This document shows positions 37,081 through 46,447 of a stretch of DNA of 64,000 bases, one piece after another. Origin of the DNA: Pseudomonas lurida (GTDB lineage: Bacteria > Pseudomonadota > Gammaproteobacteria > Pseudomonadales > Pseudomonadaceae). The notes under the pieces were generated by a model that had not been told where the DNA came from, did not search any database, and saw only the letters and a list, made by a program, of their open reading frames with translations. The stretch is from positions 1 to 64,000 of the forward strand of contig NZ_JAAMRE010000011.1 of the NCBI RefSeq assembly GCF_013522705.1, given 5' to 3'. The position numbers and the translations under genes are program-made. Position 1 is the first letter of the stretch, and each line of letters begins with the position of its first letter.

Positions 37081-37908
37081 ATGGATGCTCAAACCCTTCG
37101 CGCCGAAACCTTCAAGCTCCTGCATGAACGCGACCGCGCGTTCGTGATGCCCAACCCGTGGGACGCCGGTTCCGCCGTGATGCTTGCCAGCCTGGGGTTC
37201 GAAGCCTTGGCCACCACCAGTGCGGGTCATGCCTTCAGCCTTGGTCGGCCGGATGCGGAGGGCGCTTTGTCTCTGGACGACACCTTGCTCAACGCGCACC
37301 AGATCGCCCAGGCCACGACACTGCCGGTGGCGGCCGACCTGGAAAACGGCTTCAGCGACAGCCCGGATGGCTGCGCCCAGACCATCCTGCGTGCGGCGGC
37401 CACGGGGATTGTCGGCGGTTCCATCGAAGACGCCACCGGACACTCTGGCGATCCCATTTATGCCTTCGACCTGTCTGTGGAGCGAGTACAAGCGGCGGTA
37501 GTCGCGGCCCGCAGTTTGCCGTTTGCGTTCACGCTCACCGCCCGCGCGGAAAACCTTCTGCATGGTCGTCTGGATCTGCCCGACACCCTCCGCCGTCTGC
37601 AGGCCTATGCCGAGGCCGGTGCCGATGTGCTTTACGCGCCGGGCCTGCGAACTGCCGATGAGGTGTTGGCGGTGGTCAAGGCGGTCGCGCCCAAACCGGT
37701 GAATGTGTTGATGTCCGGTGCGCTGAAACTCAGCGTCGCGCAATTGAGCACCATGGGCGTCAAGCGCATCAGCGTCGGCTCGGCGATGGCGCTGGCCGCT
37801 TACGGCGAGTTCTATCGCGCGGCTCAGGAAATCCGCGAACTGGGCACCTTTACCTTTACTGATCGCTCGATGCCGTTCAGCACGGCCAATCAGTTTTTCA
37901 AGGTCTGA
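37081..37908 (+). CDS. Isocitrate lyase/PEP mutase superfamily enzyme
   Basis: The 275-aa TIM-barrel has conserved features of the superfamily: FVMPNPWDAGSAVMLASLGF near the N-terminus, the metal-site segments VAADLENGFSD and GGSIEDATG, and TARAENLL. The KKCGH-type catalytic loop of true isocitrate or methylisocitrate lyases is absent. A 2-oxoacid-acting enzyme such as an oxaloacetate decarboxylase or phosphonate-type lyase is therefore more likely. GGAG precedes the ATG. The extensin-like gene follows after three bases. Confidence 0.83.
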   Translation: MDAQTLRAETFKLLHERDRAFVMPNPWDAGSAVMLASLGFEALATTSAGHAFSLGRPDAEGALSLDDTLLNAHQIAQATTLPVAADLENGFSDSPDGCAQTILRAAATGIVGGSIEDATGHSGDPIYAFDLSVERVQAAVVAARSLPFAFTLTARAENLLHGRLDLPDTLRRLQAYAEAGADVLYAPGLRTADEVLAVVKAVAPKPVNVLMSGALKLSVAQLSTMGVKRISVGSAMALAAYGEFYRAAQEIRELGTFTFTDRSMPFSTANQFFKV

Positions 37909-37911
37909 CCC

Positions 37912-38610
37912 ATGCGGTTTATCAAGGCGATGGGCGTGCTGCTGGTGCTGGGCGGCGCGGTGGTTGTTGGTGTGTGGCGTGGCTGGGTGCCGTTGGCACC
38001 AGAGTGGAACCCATGGGCGCCGCTGGATGTGCGCGCCAGCCCGAACCTGTTGACGCGTTTTAAGCTGGGACGTCTGCAGGACGACCCGGCGCTGTGCGAC
38101 CAGGTGCTGAAGACTTCAGGCTTGCGCGTGAGCCATCAAGCCGATTCACCCGCCGATGCCGCCTGTCCATTGCGCAACACCTTGCGCGTGCAGGGTGCAG
38201 AGGTGGGATTGAGCAGCAGCTTTCTCGCCAGTTGCCCGCTGGCCGTGGCGTTCGCGCTGTTCGAGCGCCACAGCCTGCAACCGGCGGCGCAGGCGGCGTT
38301 TGGCCAAGCCGTGACGCGGGTCGATCACCTGGGCAGTTTTGCCTGCCGCACGATGTATAACCGTGCCGGCGGGCGAATGAGCCAGCATGCATCGGCCAAT
38401 GCGCTGGATATCGCCGGCTTTCGCTTGGCCGACGGACGCAGCATCAGCGTGCTCCGGGATTGGCCGGGGGAGGGCGCCAATGCGCGGTTCCTTCGCCAGG
38501 TGCGCGACAGTGCCTGTGATGATTTCAATGTGGTATTAAGCCCGGACTACAACGCCGCGCACCGTAATCACTTTCACCTGGATATGGGGCGCTGGTGGGT
38601 GTGTCGCTGA
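37912..38610 (+). CDS. Extensin-like C-terminal domain protein, probable envelope peptidase fold
   Basis: The 232-aa protein has an N-terminal signal anchor (MGVLLVLGGAVVVGVW). The rest is the extensin-like_C domain with the His/Asp metal-site motifs SQHASANALDIAGF and HRNHFHLD that resemble D-Ala-D-Ala carboxypeptidase/hedgehog-type zinc sites. A cell-wall peptidase role is possible but unproven. It is convergent with the next gene, with only three bases between the stop codons. Confidence 0.83.
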   Translation: MRFIKAMGVLLVLGGAVVVGVWRGWVPLAPEWNPWAPLDVRASPNLLTRFKLGRLQDDPALCDQVLKTSGLRVSHQADSPADAACPLRNTLRVQGAEVGLSSSFLASCPLAVAFALFERHSLQPAAQAAFGQAVTRVDHLGSFACRTMYNRAGGRMSQHASANALDIAGFRLADGRSISVLRDWPGEGANARFLRQVRDSACDDFNVVLSPDYNAAHRNHFHLDMGRWWVCR

Positions 38611-38613
38611 GGA

Positions 38614-39234
38614 TCAGGCGGCCAGGCGCAGGTTATGGGTGATCAATGGGCGCGCCCAGTAGTAGTCGAAGTCCAGGGCTTTTTGCTGCTCCACCAACGC
38701 TTCTTCGGGGTAAGGCGTAGGCGGCGGTGGCAACAGGTCCAGTTCGAACTCAGCGATCGGCAAGTGCAGGGCGCGCGGTTCCGGCGCGGGGGCTGGCTCC
38801 GGCAATGGCTGCCCGGCGCTCAGTACGATGGGGCGTACCCAGCCGCTTTCGAAATTCTGCTGGCGTTGCTGGGCGACGATTTCCTCTTCCGGGAATGGCG
38901 TGGCAGCCGGTGGCAACAACTCGGTTTCGAATTCAGCGATGGGCAGGAACAACGGTTCTGGCGGTGCGATTTCGGTGTCTTTGACGTCGCACTCGCGCTG
39001 GGTGAGGATCTGCGACAGCAGGTCGGCGCCGGCGCTGGGTTCTACCGCCGGGTCCATCGGTGCCGGCGCCTGGGCCGCCAGCGCGTCCGGCGTGTCGCCG
39101 AGCTGCTCGGCCAATGCCCGGGCGAAGAAGTCCTGCCACACATGACTCACGCCGGCCAGCGCTTGTGTATTGCGCAGGCCGTAGTGGTTGTGGGTCGGCA
39201 GTACACCGATGGTTAGGGGGAGAATGTCTGACAT
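38614..39234 (-). CDS. Hypothetical protein with a duplicated Pro-rich motif, 206 aa
   Basis: Residues 1-55 form an N-terminal region (LPLTIGVLPTHNHYGLRN). Two similar units of about 44 residues follow. The first runs from LPIAEFETELLPPAATPFPE to WVRPIVL, and the second from LPIAEFELDLLPPPPTPYPE to WARPLIT. They share the core LPIAEFE.(D/E)LLPPP.TP(F/Y)PEE, then QQ and a W-x-RP ending. No signal peptide or known domain. The start at 39234 is supported by a weak CGAAGAAA ribosome site. Confidence 0.7.
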   Translation of the reverse strand: MSDILPLTIGVLPTHNHYGLRNTQALAGVSHVWQDFFARALAEQLGDTPDALAAQAPAPMDPAVEPSAGADLLSQILTQRECDVKDTEIAPPEPLFLPIAEFETELLPPAATPFPEEEIVAQQRQQNFESGWVRPIVLSAGQPLPEPAPAPEPRALHLPIAEFELDLLPPPPTPYPEEALVEQQKALDFDYYWARPLITHNLRLAA

Positions 39235-39330
39235 TTTCTTCGGTCGACGCTCAGCTCTGGCAAAATACCTGACTGTTGGTTTTATCGGCCGGTATTGGCC
39301 GATCCTTAATATTTTTGAGCGTAGCGATTG

Positions 39331-40113
39331 ATGAGCGAACAACCAGCGGCCAGCCGCATCCGGGTCGAGGCCTTGGCCGACGCTTTCCAGGCCCGCGCCG
39401 AGCAGTGGGCTGCCCAGCTTGGCTTGCCGCTAATGCTGGCGGATGCGGATTTTTCCTTGCAGGTCGGCGAACACGGCCTGCAATTGCAGCAACTGAGCCC
39501 TGACGCGCCGGGGCCGGTGCGTGTGGACTTTGTTGAGGGTGGCGCGGCGCACCGACGGTTATATGGCGGAGGCAGCGGGCAGATGATTGCCAAGGCCGTG
39601 GGCATCGCCCAGGGCGTACGCCCGCGAGTGCTGGATGCCACGGCCGGTTTGGGCAAGGATGCCTTCGTGCTGGCCAGCCTGGGTTGCGATATGAGCCTGA
39701 TCGAACGCCAACCGTTGATTGGCGCTTTGCTTGAAGACGGCCTGGCGCGTGGCGCGGATGATTTCGAGGTGGCGCCGATCGTGGCGCGCATGCAGTTGCT
39801 GAAGGGCAACTCCATCGAGGTGATGCGCAACTGGGAAGGCGAGCCGCCTCAGGTCATCTACCTCGATCCGATGTTTCCGCATCGTGAGAAAACGGCCCTG
39901 GTGAAGAAGGAAATGCGCCTGTTCCGTCCACTGGTGGGCGATGACCCGGATGCTCAGGCCCTGCTCGCCGCAGCATTAGCCCTGGCCAGCCACCGCGTGG
40001 TGGTCAAGCGCCCGCGCAAGGCGCCGTGCATCGAAGGGCCCAAGCCAAGCCATGCGCTGGAGGGTAAATCCAGTCGCTATGACATTTACCCCAAAAAAGC
40101 ACTCAAGCCCTGA
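39331..40113 (+). CDS. rsmJ: 16S rRNA (guanine-1516-N2)-methyltransferase RsmJ
   Basis: The 260-aa methyltransferase has the SAM-binding motif [19 protein letters not shown] and the active-site [12 protein letters not shown] typical of the YhiQ/RsmJ family. It modifies G1516 of 16S rRNA. It ends six bases from the convergent mexL stop. A TTG three bases earlier opens the same frame, but the ATG is preferred. Confidence 0.92.
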   Translation: MSEQPAASRIRVEALADAFQARAEQWAAQLGLPLMLADADFSLQVGEHGLQLQQLSPDAPGPVRVDFVEGGAAHRRLYGGGSGQMIAKAVGIAQGVRPRVLDATAGLGKDAFVLASLGCDMSLIERQPLIGALLEDGLARGADDFEVAPIVARMQLLKGNSIEVMRNWEGEPPQVIYLDPMFPHREKTALVKKEMRLFRPLVGDDPDAQALLAAALALASHRVVVKRPRKAPCIEGPKPSHALEGKSSRYDIYPKKALKP

Positions 40114-40119
40114 AATCCT

Positions 40120-40755
40120 TTAAGGCTTATAGGCCCGCATAAACAATCCCACCACATCCTGCACATGGGCTTCGGCGGCGTCTTCACTCAATTGGCCGCC
40201 GCAGCCATACAGCAGGCAGAAGTTCGCCGTGCCTTTGAGCAGGCAGAAGAAATGCTCGGCCGCCTTGAACGGCTCGTCGATGCTCAGGGCGCCACTCCGG
40301 TTGATTGTGCTGAGCAGACGCTCCATGCCCTGCAGCATGCGCATCGGGCCGGCCTCGAAAAAGATCTGTGAGAGTTTCACGTCCTGGCTGCCGGTGGTCA
40401 TCATCAACCGGTGCAGGTTCACCGATTCTTCGCTGTTGATCAGCCGATGGAAACCCCGGGCGATGGTCAGCAGTACCGTTTCCACCGGCACGCCTTCGGG
40501 CATCTCGAAATACATCACCGGCAATTGTTCCTCGCACTTGGCCACGACGGCTGCGGTGAACAAGGTTTCTTTGTCGGTGAAGTGGTTGTAGACCGTAAGT
40601 TTCGACACGCCGGCCTCCAAGGCCACCGCGTCCATGCTGGTGCTGGCGTAACCATTGCTCAAGAACAGGAATTTAGCTGCTTCGAGGATTGCCTGGCGTT
40701 TTGCCATGTCCTTGGGACGCCCGGGGCTATTGGTGTTGAGAGGATTGTCGGACAT
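40120..40755 (-). CDS. mexL: TetR-family repressor MexL
   Basis: The 211-aa TetR protein has its helix-turn-helix at about residues 20-65 (AILEAAKFLFLSNGYASTS, AVALEAGVSKLTVYNHF). It is divergent from mexJ-mexK, the layout of the P. aeruginosa mexL-mexJK locus (PA3678-PA3676 as I recall), where MexL represses both itself and the pump. The start at 40755 follows AAAGGTG. The shared intergenic region contains strong palindromes. Confidence 0.85.
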   Translation of the reverse strand: MSDNPLNTNSPGRPKDMAKRQAILEAAKFLFLSNGYASTSMDAVALEAGVSKLTVYNHFTDKETLFTAAVVAKCEEQLPVMYFEMPEGVPVETVLLTIARGFHRLINSEESVNLHRLMMTTGSQDVKLSQIFFEAGPMRMLQGMERLLSTINRSGALSIDEPFKAAEHFFCLLKGTANFCLLYGCGGQLSEDAAEAHVQDVVGLFMRAYKP

Positions 40756-40764
40756 TTTCACCTT

Positions 40765-40814
40765 TAATACTGGACTGGTGAGTTTGGTATTAATAACATA
40801 CTGGCCAGTATAAT
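40765..40814. promoter_or_regulatory. MexL operator and mexJ promoter region
   Basis: ATACTGGCCAGTAT (40798-40811) is a perfect 14-base palindrome overlapping a consensus TATAAT -10 box (40809-40814) for mexJ. A related site ATACTGGACTGGT lies at 40767-40779. TAATAC and GTATTA (40765-40770 and 40787-40792) form a wider inverted repeat. A repressor bound here would block mexJ and probably mexL. Confidence 0.65.
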
Positions 40815-40848
40815 TATTCCTAGCATCATTTGCGAAAGGTCCTTCAGC

Positions 40849-41949
40849 ATGCGCAGCATTTTCCTGCCCCTTGCGTTGCCTGCGTGTCTGGCCCTCCTGG
40901 TGGCCGCCTGCGGCCATGAAGAGACGGCCCAGACCACCCTCCGCCCGGCCATGGTGGTGCAGCCGCAGCCGTCGGCGCAGTCGATGGACAGCTACCCCGG
41001 TGAAGTGCGCGCCCGCTATGAACCGGACCTGGCCTTTCGCATCGGCGGCAAAGTCAGTAAGCGCCTGGTGGACGAAGGCGAGCGGGTCAAGGCCAACCAG
41101 GCCCTGGCTGAACTCGATCCCCAGGATGTGCGTTTGCAACTGGAGGCCAGCCGCGCCCAGGTCGCCGCCGCCGAGGCCAATCTGAGCCTGGTGCGCGCCG
41201 AGCGTGACCGCTACAAGACGCTGCTGGAGCGTCAGATGGTCAGTCGTTCCCAATACGACAATGCCGAAAACCTCTACCGCTCAGGTGAAGCCCGCCTCAA
41301 GCAGATCAAAGCCGAATTCGATGTGGCCAGTAACCAGGCTGCCTACGCGGTCCTGCGCGCGCCGCAGGATGGCGTGGTGGCCAAACGTGCCGTGGAGGTC
41401 GGTCAAGTGGTGGCAGCAGGACAAACCGTATTCACCCTGGCCACCGATGGCGAGCGCGAAGTGCTGATCAGCCTGCCCGAACAGGGTTTCGGTCGCTTCA
41501 AGATCGGGCAGCCGGTGTCCGTGGAGTTGTGGAGCCAGCCGGACCAACGCTTCGCCGGGCGCATCCGTGAGTTGTCGCCCGCTGCCGACCCGAAGTCGCG
41601 CACCTTCGCGGCACGCGTGGCGTTTACCGGGGGCAAAGTCCCGGCTGAGTTGGGGCAGAGCGCTCGCGTGTTCATCCAAGTTGATGGTGATATTCCGCTG
41701 TCCGTTCCGCTGTCTGCCCTCAGCGCGGAGAACGGTGCGTCCTACGTCTGGCGTGTGGAGCCGGACTACACCCTCAAGCGCACGCCTGTGCGTATCGGCG
41801 CCTTCGGCGAAAAAACCGTGCCGGTGCTGGAAGGCTTGAGCGCCAGTGATTGGGTGGTGGCGGCGGGTGTGCATGTGCTCCACGAGGGGCAGCAGGTGCG
41901 CCCGGTGGACCGCTCCAACCGTGTGGTGAATCTGGCGGCCAAGGAGTAG
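40849..41949 (+). CDS. mexJ: RND efflux periplasmic adaptor MexJ
   Basis: The 366-aa membrane-fusion protein has a lipoprotein signal (LALPACLALLVAAC, Cys at about residue 21), a biotinyl-lipoyl-like region (GGKVSKRLVDEGERVKANQ), a helical hairpin (about 100-165) and the beta-barrel domain. It connects the MexK pump to an outer-membrane channel. The gene order with mexL and mexK supports the name. Confidence 0.87.
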   Translation: MRSIFLPLALPACLALLVAACGHEETAQTTLRPAMVVQPQPSAQSMDSYPGEVRARYEPDLAFRIGGKVSKRLVDEGERVKANQALAELDPQDVRLQLEASRAQVAAAEANLSLVRAERDRYKTLLERQMVSRSQYDNAENLYRSGEARLKQIKAEFDVASNQAAYAVLRAPQDGVVAKRAVEVGQVVAAGQTVFTLATDGEREVLISLPEQGFGRFKIGQPVSVELWSQPDQRFAGRIRELSPAADPKSRTFAARVAFTGGKVPAELGQSARVFIQVDGDIPLSVPLSALSAENGASYVWRVEPDYTLKRTPVRIGAFGEKTVPVLEGLSASDWVVAAGVHVLHEGQQVRPVDRSNRVVNLAAKE

Positions 41950-41954
41950 TCCCG

Positions 41955-44900
41955 ATGGGTTTCAATCTTTCCGAATGGGCGTTGCGTAATCGCCAGATCG
42001 TGCTGTTCCTGATGATCCTGCTGGCCGTGGTGGGCACGTTGTCCTACACCAAGCTGGGACAAAGCGAAGACCCGCCCTTCACCTTCAAAGCCATGGTGAT
42101 CAAAACCAATTGGCCGGGCGCCACGGCCCAGGAAGTCTCGCGGCAGGTAACCGAGCGCATCGAGAAGAAACTCATGGAGACCGGTGACTACGAGCGCATC
42201 GTCTCGTTTTCCCGGCCCGGCGAGTCACAGGTGACCTTCATCGCCCGCGACGCAATGCACTCGGCGCAGATTCCCGAACTGTGGTACCAGGTGCGCAAGA
42301 AAATCAGCGATATCCGCCAGACGCTGCCGCCGGATATCCAGGGGCCGTTTTTCAACGACGAATTCGGCACCACCTTCGGCAATATCTACGCCCTGACCGG
42401 CGACGGTTTCGACTATGCAGTGCTCAAGGACTACGCCGACCGCATCCAGATACAACTGCAGCGGGTGGCCGATGTGGGCAAGGTCGACCTGCTCGGGCTG
42501 CAGGACGAAAAAATCTGGATTGAACTGTCCAACCTCAAGCTCGCCACCCTCGGCTTGCCGCTGGCCGCCGTGCAGCAGGCTTTGCAGGAACAGAACGCGG
42601 TGTCCACCGCCGGTTTCTTCGAAACCCCGAGCGAGCGTGTGCAGTTGCGCGTCTCGGGCAACTTCAAGACGGTCGAGGAGATCCGCAATTTCCCCATTCG
42701 CGTGGGTGACCGCACCTTCAGGATCGGCGATGTGGCCGATATCCATCGCGGTTTCAACGATCCACCCGCACCGCGCATGCGCTACATGGGTGAAGACGCC
42801 ATCGGGCTGGCCGTGGCGATGCGCGAGGGCGGCGATATTCTGGTATTGGGCAAGGCGCTTGAAGGCGAATTCGCACGCCTGCAAAAGAACCTTCCGGCGG
42901 GCATGCAACTGCGCAAGGTGTCGGACCAGCCCGCCGCAGTAAAAACCGGTGTCGGCGAATTCGTCCAAGTGCTGGCCGAGGCATTGGCCATTGTGCTGCT
43001 GGTGAGTTTTTTCTCCCTCGGCCTGCGCACCGGCATGGTGGTGGCGCTGGCGATCCCGCTGGTGTTGGCAATGACCTTTGCCACCATGTATTACCTCGGC
43101 ATCGGTCTGCACAAGATCTCTCTCGGCGCTTTGGTATTGGCCCTCGGCCTGCTGGTCGATGACGCCATCATTGCCGTGGAAATGATGGCAATCAAAATGG
43201 AGCAAGGCTACGACCGGCTCAAGGCCGCCAGCTTCGCCTGGACCAGTACCGCCTTCCCGATGCTCACCGGCACGCTGATCACTGCGGCGGGCTTCCTGCC
43301 GATTGCAACCGCGCAGTCGAGTACCGGCGAATATACCCGTTCGATCTTTCAGGTGGTGACCATTGCGTTGCTCGCTTCCTGGGTCGCCGCCGTGGTGTTC
43401 GTGCCCTACCTGGGGGAAAAACTCCTGCCGGACCTGGCGAAAATTCATGCCGCCAAGCACGGTCACGATGGCCCGGATCCCTACGGTACGCCGTTTTATC
43501 AACGTGTAAGGCGGGTGGTGGAGTGGTGTGTGAAACGGCGCAAAACCGTGATCGTGCTGACACTTATGTTATTCGTCGGCTCGGTGGCGTTGTTTCGCTT
43601 CGTGCCGCAGCAGTTCTTCCCCGCGTCCGGTCGCCTGGAGCTGATGGTCGACCTGAAACTGGCCGAAGGCGCGTCCCTGAGCAACACCGCCGACCAGGTC
43701 AAACGCCTGGAAACGCTGCTCAAGGAACATGCCGGTATCGACAACTATGTGGCCTATATCGGCACCGGTTCGCCGCGCTTTTACCTGCCCTTGGATCAGC
43801 AATTGCCGGCCACCAGTTTCGCCCAGTTCGTGGTACTGGCTAACAGCATCGAAGAGCGCGAAACCCTGCGCACCTGGCTGATTGGCACGCTCAACGAACA
43901 GTTTCCCGACCTGCGCTCGCGTGTCACTCGCCTGGAGAACGGTCCTCCCGTGGGCTACCCGGTGCAGTTTCGCGTAACCGGCGAGCACATCGAGCAAGTC
44001 CGCGCCCTGGCACGCAAGGTCGCTGCGAAGGTTCGCGAAAACACCCACGTGGTCAACGTACACCTGGACTGGGAAGAACCGAGCAAAATCGTCTCCCTCA
44101 ATATCGACCAGGACCGCGCTCGGGCCTTGGGCGTGAGCACCGCCAACCTGTCGAAATTCCTGCAGAGCTCGTTGACCGGTTCCAGCGTCAGCCAGTACCG
44201 CGAGGACAACGAGTTGATCGAAATCCTCCTGCGCGGCACTCGCCATGAACGCACCGAACTGTCGCGGTTACCCAGCCTGGCAGTGCCCACCGACAATGGC
44301 AAAAGCGTTGCGCTGTCGCAGATCGCCACCCTCGAATACGGTTTTGAGGAAGGCGTGATCTGGCACCGCAACCGCTTGCCCACCGTGACGGTCCGCGCGG
44401 ATATCTACGGCAAGGAACAACCTGCGACGCTGGTGCAGCAGATCCTGCCGACCCTCGCCGACGTGCGCGCTGAACTGCCCGACGGTTACCTGCTGGAAGT
44501 CGGCGGCACCGTTGAAGATTCCGCGCGCGGCCAGAATTCGGTGAAGGCCGGGGTACCGCTGTTTATCGTGGTGGTGCTGACGTTGCTGATGTTGCAGCTG
44601 CGCAGTTTCTCACGCATGGCGATGGTTTTTCTGACGGCGCCGTTGGGTCTGATCGGCGTGACCTTGTTCCTGCTGGCGTTCCGTCAGCCTTTTGGCTTCG
44701 TCGCCATGCTCGGCACCATTGCCCTGTCCGGGATGATCATGCGCAACTCAGTGATCCTGGTGGACCAGATCGAGCAGGACATCAAGGCCGGCCTGGCCCC
44801 CTGGCAGGCAATCATCGAGGCCACCGTGCGCCGCTTCCGGCCGATTGTGCTGACGGCACTCGCGGCGGTGCTGGCGATGATCCCGCTGTCGCGCAGCGTA

Positions 44901-45020
44901 TTTTTCGGGCCGATGGCGGTGGCAATCATGGGCGGGTTGATCGTGGCCACGGCATTGACCCTATTGTTCCTGCCGGCCCTGTATGCTGCGTGGTTCCGAG
45001 TGAGGAAGGACGTCGCGTAA
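41955..45020 (+). CDS. mexK: RND efflux inner-membrane pump MexK
   Basis: The 1021-aa RND transporter starts five bases after mexJ. It has twelve expected membrane helices in two repeats, large periplasmic loops, and the proton-relay Asp pair in TM4 (LGLLVDDAIIAVEMM). The second half repeats the pattern (GTIALSGMIMRNSVILVDQI). In P. aeruginosa MexJK exports triclosan and, with OprM, erythromycin and tetracycline. No outer-membrane channel gene is present here, so it must borrow one. Confidence 0.9.
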   Translation: MGFNLSEWALRNRQIVLFLMILLAVVGTLSYTKLGQSEDPPFTFKAMVIKTNWPGATAQEVSRQVTERIEKKLMETGDYERIVSFSRPGESQVTFIARDAMHSAQIPELWYQVRKKISDIRQTLPPDIQGPFFNDEFGTTFGNIYALTGDGFDYAVLKDYADRIQIQLQRVADVGKVDLLGLQDEKIWIELSNLKLATLGLPLAAVQQALQEQNAVSTAGFFETPSERVQLRVSGNFKTVEEIRNFPIRVGDRTFRIGDVADIHRGFNDPPAPRMRYMGEDAIGLAVAMREGGDILVLGKALEGEFARLQKNLPAGMQLRKVSDQPAAVKTGVGEFVQVLAEALAIVLLVSFFSLGLRTGMVVALAIPLVLAMTFATMYYLGIGLHKISLGALVLALGLLVDDAIIAVEMMAIKMEQGYDRLKAASFAWTSTAFPMLTGTLITAAGFLPIATAQSSTGEYTRSIFQVVTIALLASWVAAVVFVPYLGEKLLPDLAKIHAAKHGHDGPDPYGTPFYQRVRRVVEWCVKRRKTVIVLTLMLFVGSVALFRFVPQQFFPASGRLELMVDLKLAEGASLSNTADQVKRLETLLKEHAGIDNYVAYIGTGSPRFYLPLDQQLPATSFAQFVVLANSIEERETLRTWLIGTLNEQFPDLRSRVTRLENGPPVGYPVQFRVTGEHIEQVRALARKVAAKVRENTHVVNVHLDWEEPSKIVSLNIDQDRARALGVSTANLSKFLQSSLTGSSVSQYREDNELIEILLRGTRHERTELSRLPSLAVPTDNGKSVALSQIATLEYGFEEGVIWHRNRLPTVTVRADIYGKEQPATLVQQILPTLADVRAELPDGYLLEVGGTVEDSARGQNSVKAGVPLFIVVVLTLLMLQLRSFSRMAMVFLTAPLGLIGVTLFLLAFRQPFGFVAMLGTIALSGMIMRNSVILVDQIEQDIKAGLAPWQAIIEATVRRFRPIVLTALAAVLAMIPLSRSVFFGPMAVAIMGGLIVATALTLLFLPALYAAWFRVRKDVA

Positions 45021-45022
45021 TC

Positions 45023-45616
45023 ATGCTGGCCACCGTTTCAGCCCTGATGTTGTTGTTGCTTGCCCCTGGCCCGACTAACACGCTGTTGTTCCGCGCCGGT
45101 GTGTTGTTCGGCCTGCGGGCGTCGTGGAAGCTGGCCTTTATCGAATGCCTGGCGTACCTGCTGCAAGTGTCGGTGTGGGGAGTGGCGCTGCTCTACCTGG
45201 CGGCTTACTCCCCTTGGGCCGTCAAGCTGATCCAGTTGGCGGCGGGCACCTACCTGCTAGTGCTGTCCTGGCGCTTATGGCGCAGCGTAAAAGCTCTGGA
45301 AGACGTGAACCAGGACCGCTTCACCGGTGGGTATTTTTTCTGGATGACGGTGATGAACCCTAAAGGGCTGTTGATCGCCTCGTTGATCGCGCCACCCGAT
45401 ACGTTTATCCACTGGACCGGTTACCTCGCCTTCATGGGCACGCTGGCATTGGTCGTGATACCGGTCGGGGCGGCCTGGATCGTATTCGGCGCCGGCGTCG
45501 TCGGGCGCGGGCGGCACTGGCTGACGCCGCGTGTCATCAACCGGACCGCCGCGCTCGCCATTGGTTGTTTTGCGACGGTGCTGCTTGGCCGCCTGGCGAC
45601 CTCGATTCTCACCTGA
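45023..45616 (+). CDS. LysE/RhtB-family amino-acid exporter
   Basis: The 197-aa membrane protein has about five or six helices and the LysE-family N-terminal LLLLAPGPTNTLLFRAGVLFG (the APGP signature). It starts two bases after the mexK stop and is therefore very likely in the mexJK transcript. Substrate unknown. The following terminator closes the operon. Confidence 0.83.
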   Translation: MLATVSALMLLLLAPGPTNTLLFRAGVLFGLRASWKLAFIECLAYLLQVSVWGVALLYLAAYSPWAVKLIQLAAGTYLLVLSWRLWRSVKALEDVNQDRFTGGYFFWMTVMNPKGLLIASLIAPPDTFIHWTGYLAFMGTLALVVIPVGAAWIVFGAGVVGRGRHWLTPRVINRTAALAIGCFATVLLGRLATSILT

Positions 45617-45661
45617 CACATTATCGAATCGTCCCGCCTGGCTTTGTGCGCGGTGAAAAAC

Positions 45662-45692
45662 AAAAAAGCCCTGAGGAGATCAGGGCTTTTTT
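45662..45692. terminator. Bidirectional Rho-independent terminator
   Basis: A 13-base stem (AAAAAAGCCCTGA and its mirror TCAGGGCTTTTTT) with a 5-base loop serves both the LysE gene (plus) and the DUF4197 gene (minus). Confidence 0.94.
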
Positions 45693-45722
45693 GTGGTTCA
45701 TCGGTACTGTTCTGTGCTTCGT

Positions 45723-46412
45723 TTAAAGGGTGCCGAACACTTTCTTCGCCAAACTGGTGGCAGCCGCCGCAGGGTTCTGGCGAATCGTCTCTTCCTGCTG
45801 CGCGATCATCTTGAACAAACCATCCAGTGCCTGTTCAGTCACGTAGTTTTCGACGTTGGCGCTCTTGGCGTCCAGGGCGCCGAAGGCTGCGGCCTTGCCG
45901 GCCAGGGCGTTGTATTGCTGCGCGACGCCGACCTTGTCGGTCGCGGCCTTGACGATGGGCAGGAACTTGGCGCGAATTTGTTCGCGGCTGCTTTTATCCA
46001 GGTATTGGGTGGCCGAATCCTGGCCGCCGCTGAGGATGCCTTTGGCGTCGGTGACGCTCATGTTTTTCACGGCATTCACCAGAATCGGCTGGGCCTGGGT
46101 CACGGCCGTTTCGGCGGCTTTGTTCATGCTGGTTTCCAGCTGGGTGACCTGGTCGCCCATGCCGAACATTTTCAGTTTGTCGGCGACTTTGCCCAACTTG
46201 CCCGGCAGGCCGATCTTCACTTCGGGGTTATTGCTGAAACCACCGGGCACGCCCAGCTGCTTGACGGCGACCTGAGCGCCTTGGGTCAGGGCATCCTTCA
46301 GGCCGCCGGCGGCGTCGCTCTGGGACAGGCTGCCCAGATCCAGGGCCAAGGCGTTGGCGCCGAGCAGCAGGCCGGCACACAGGGCAGTGAGGCGAAGGGA
46401 GTTGCGGAGCAT
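45723..46412 (-). CDS. DUF4197 protein, periplasmic
   Basis: The 229-aa product has a Sec signal peptide (LTALCAGLLLGANALA, cleavage near residue 23). The mature helical domain is of the DUF4197 type (LSQSDAAGGLKDALTQGAQ near its start). The ATG at 46412 follows AAGGAAG. It lies 35 bases after the YbaY-like lipoprotein gene in the same direction. Function unknown. Confidence 0.85.
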   Translation of the reverse strand: MLRNSLRLTALCAGLLLGANALALDLGSLSQSDAAGGLKDALTQGAQVAVKQLGVPGGFSNNPEVKIGLPGKLGKVADKLKMFGMGDQVTQLETSMNKAAETAVTQAQPILVNAVKNMSVTDAKGILSGGQDSATQYLDKSSREQIRAKFLPIVKAATDKVGVAQQYNALAGKAAAFGALDAKSANVENYVTEQALDGLFKMIAQQEETIRQNPAAAATSLAKKVFGTL

Positions 46413-46447
46413 GAGGGCTTCCTTATGTTCGAATTCAGGGGGCTGCT

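Noticed and set aside
37081..37908. Methylisocitrate lyase (prpB)
   Set aside because: The KKCGH/KRCGH catalytic loop is missing and no prp genes are nearby, so only a superfamily-level name is justified.
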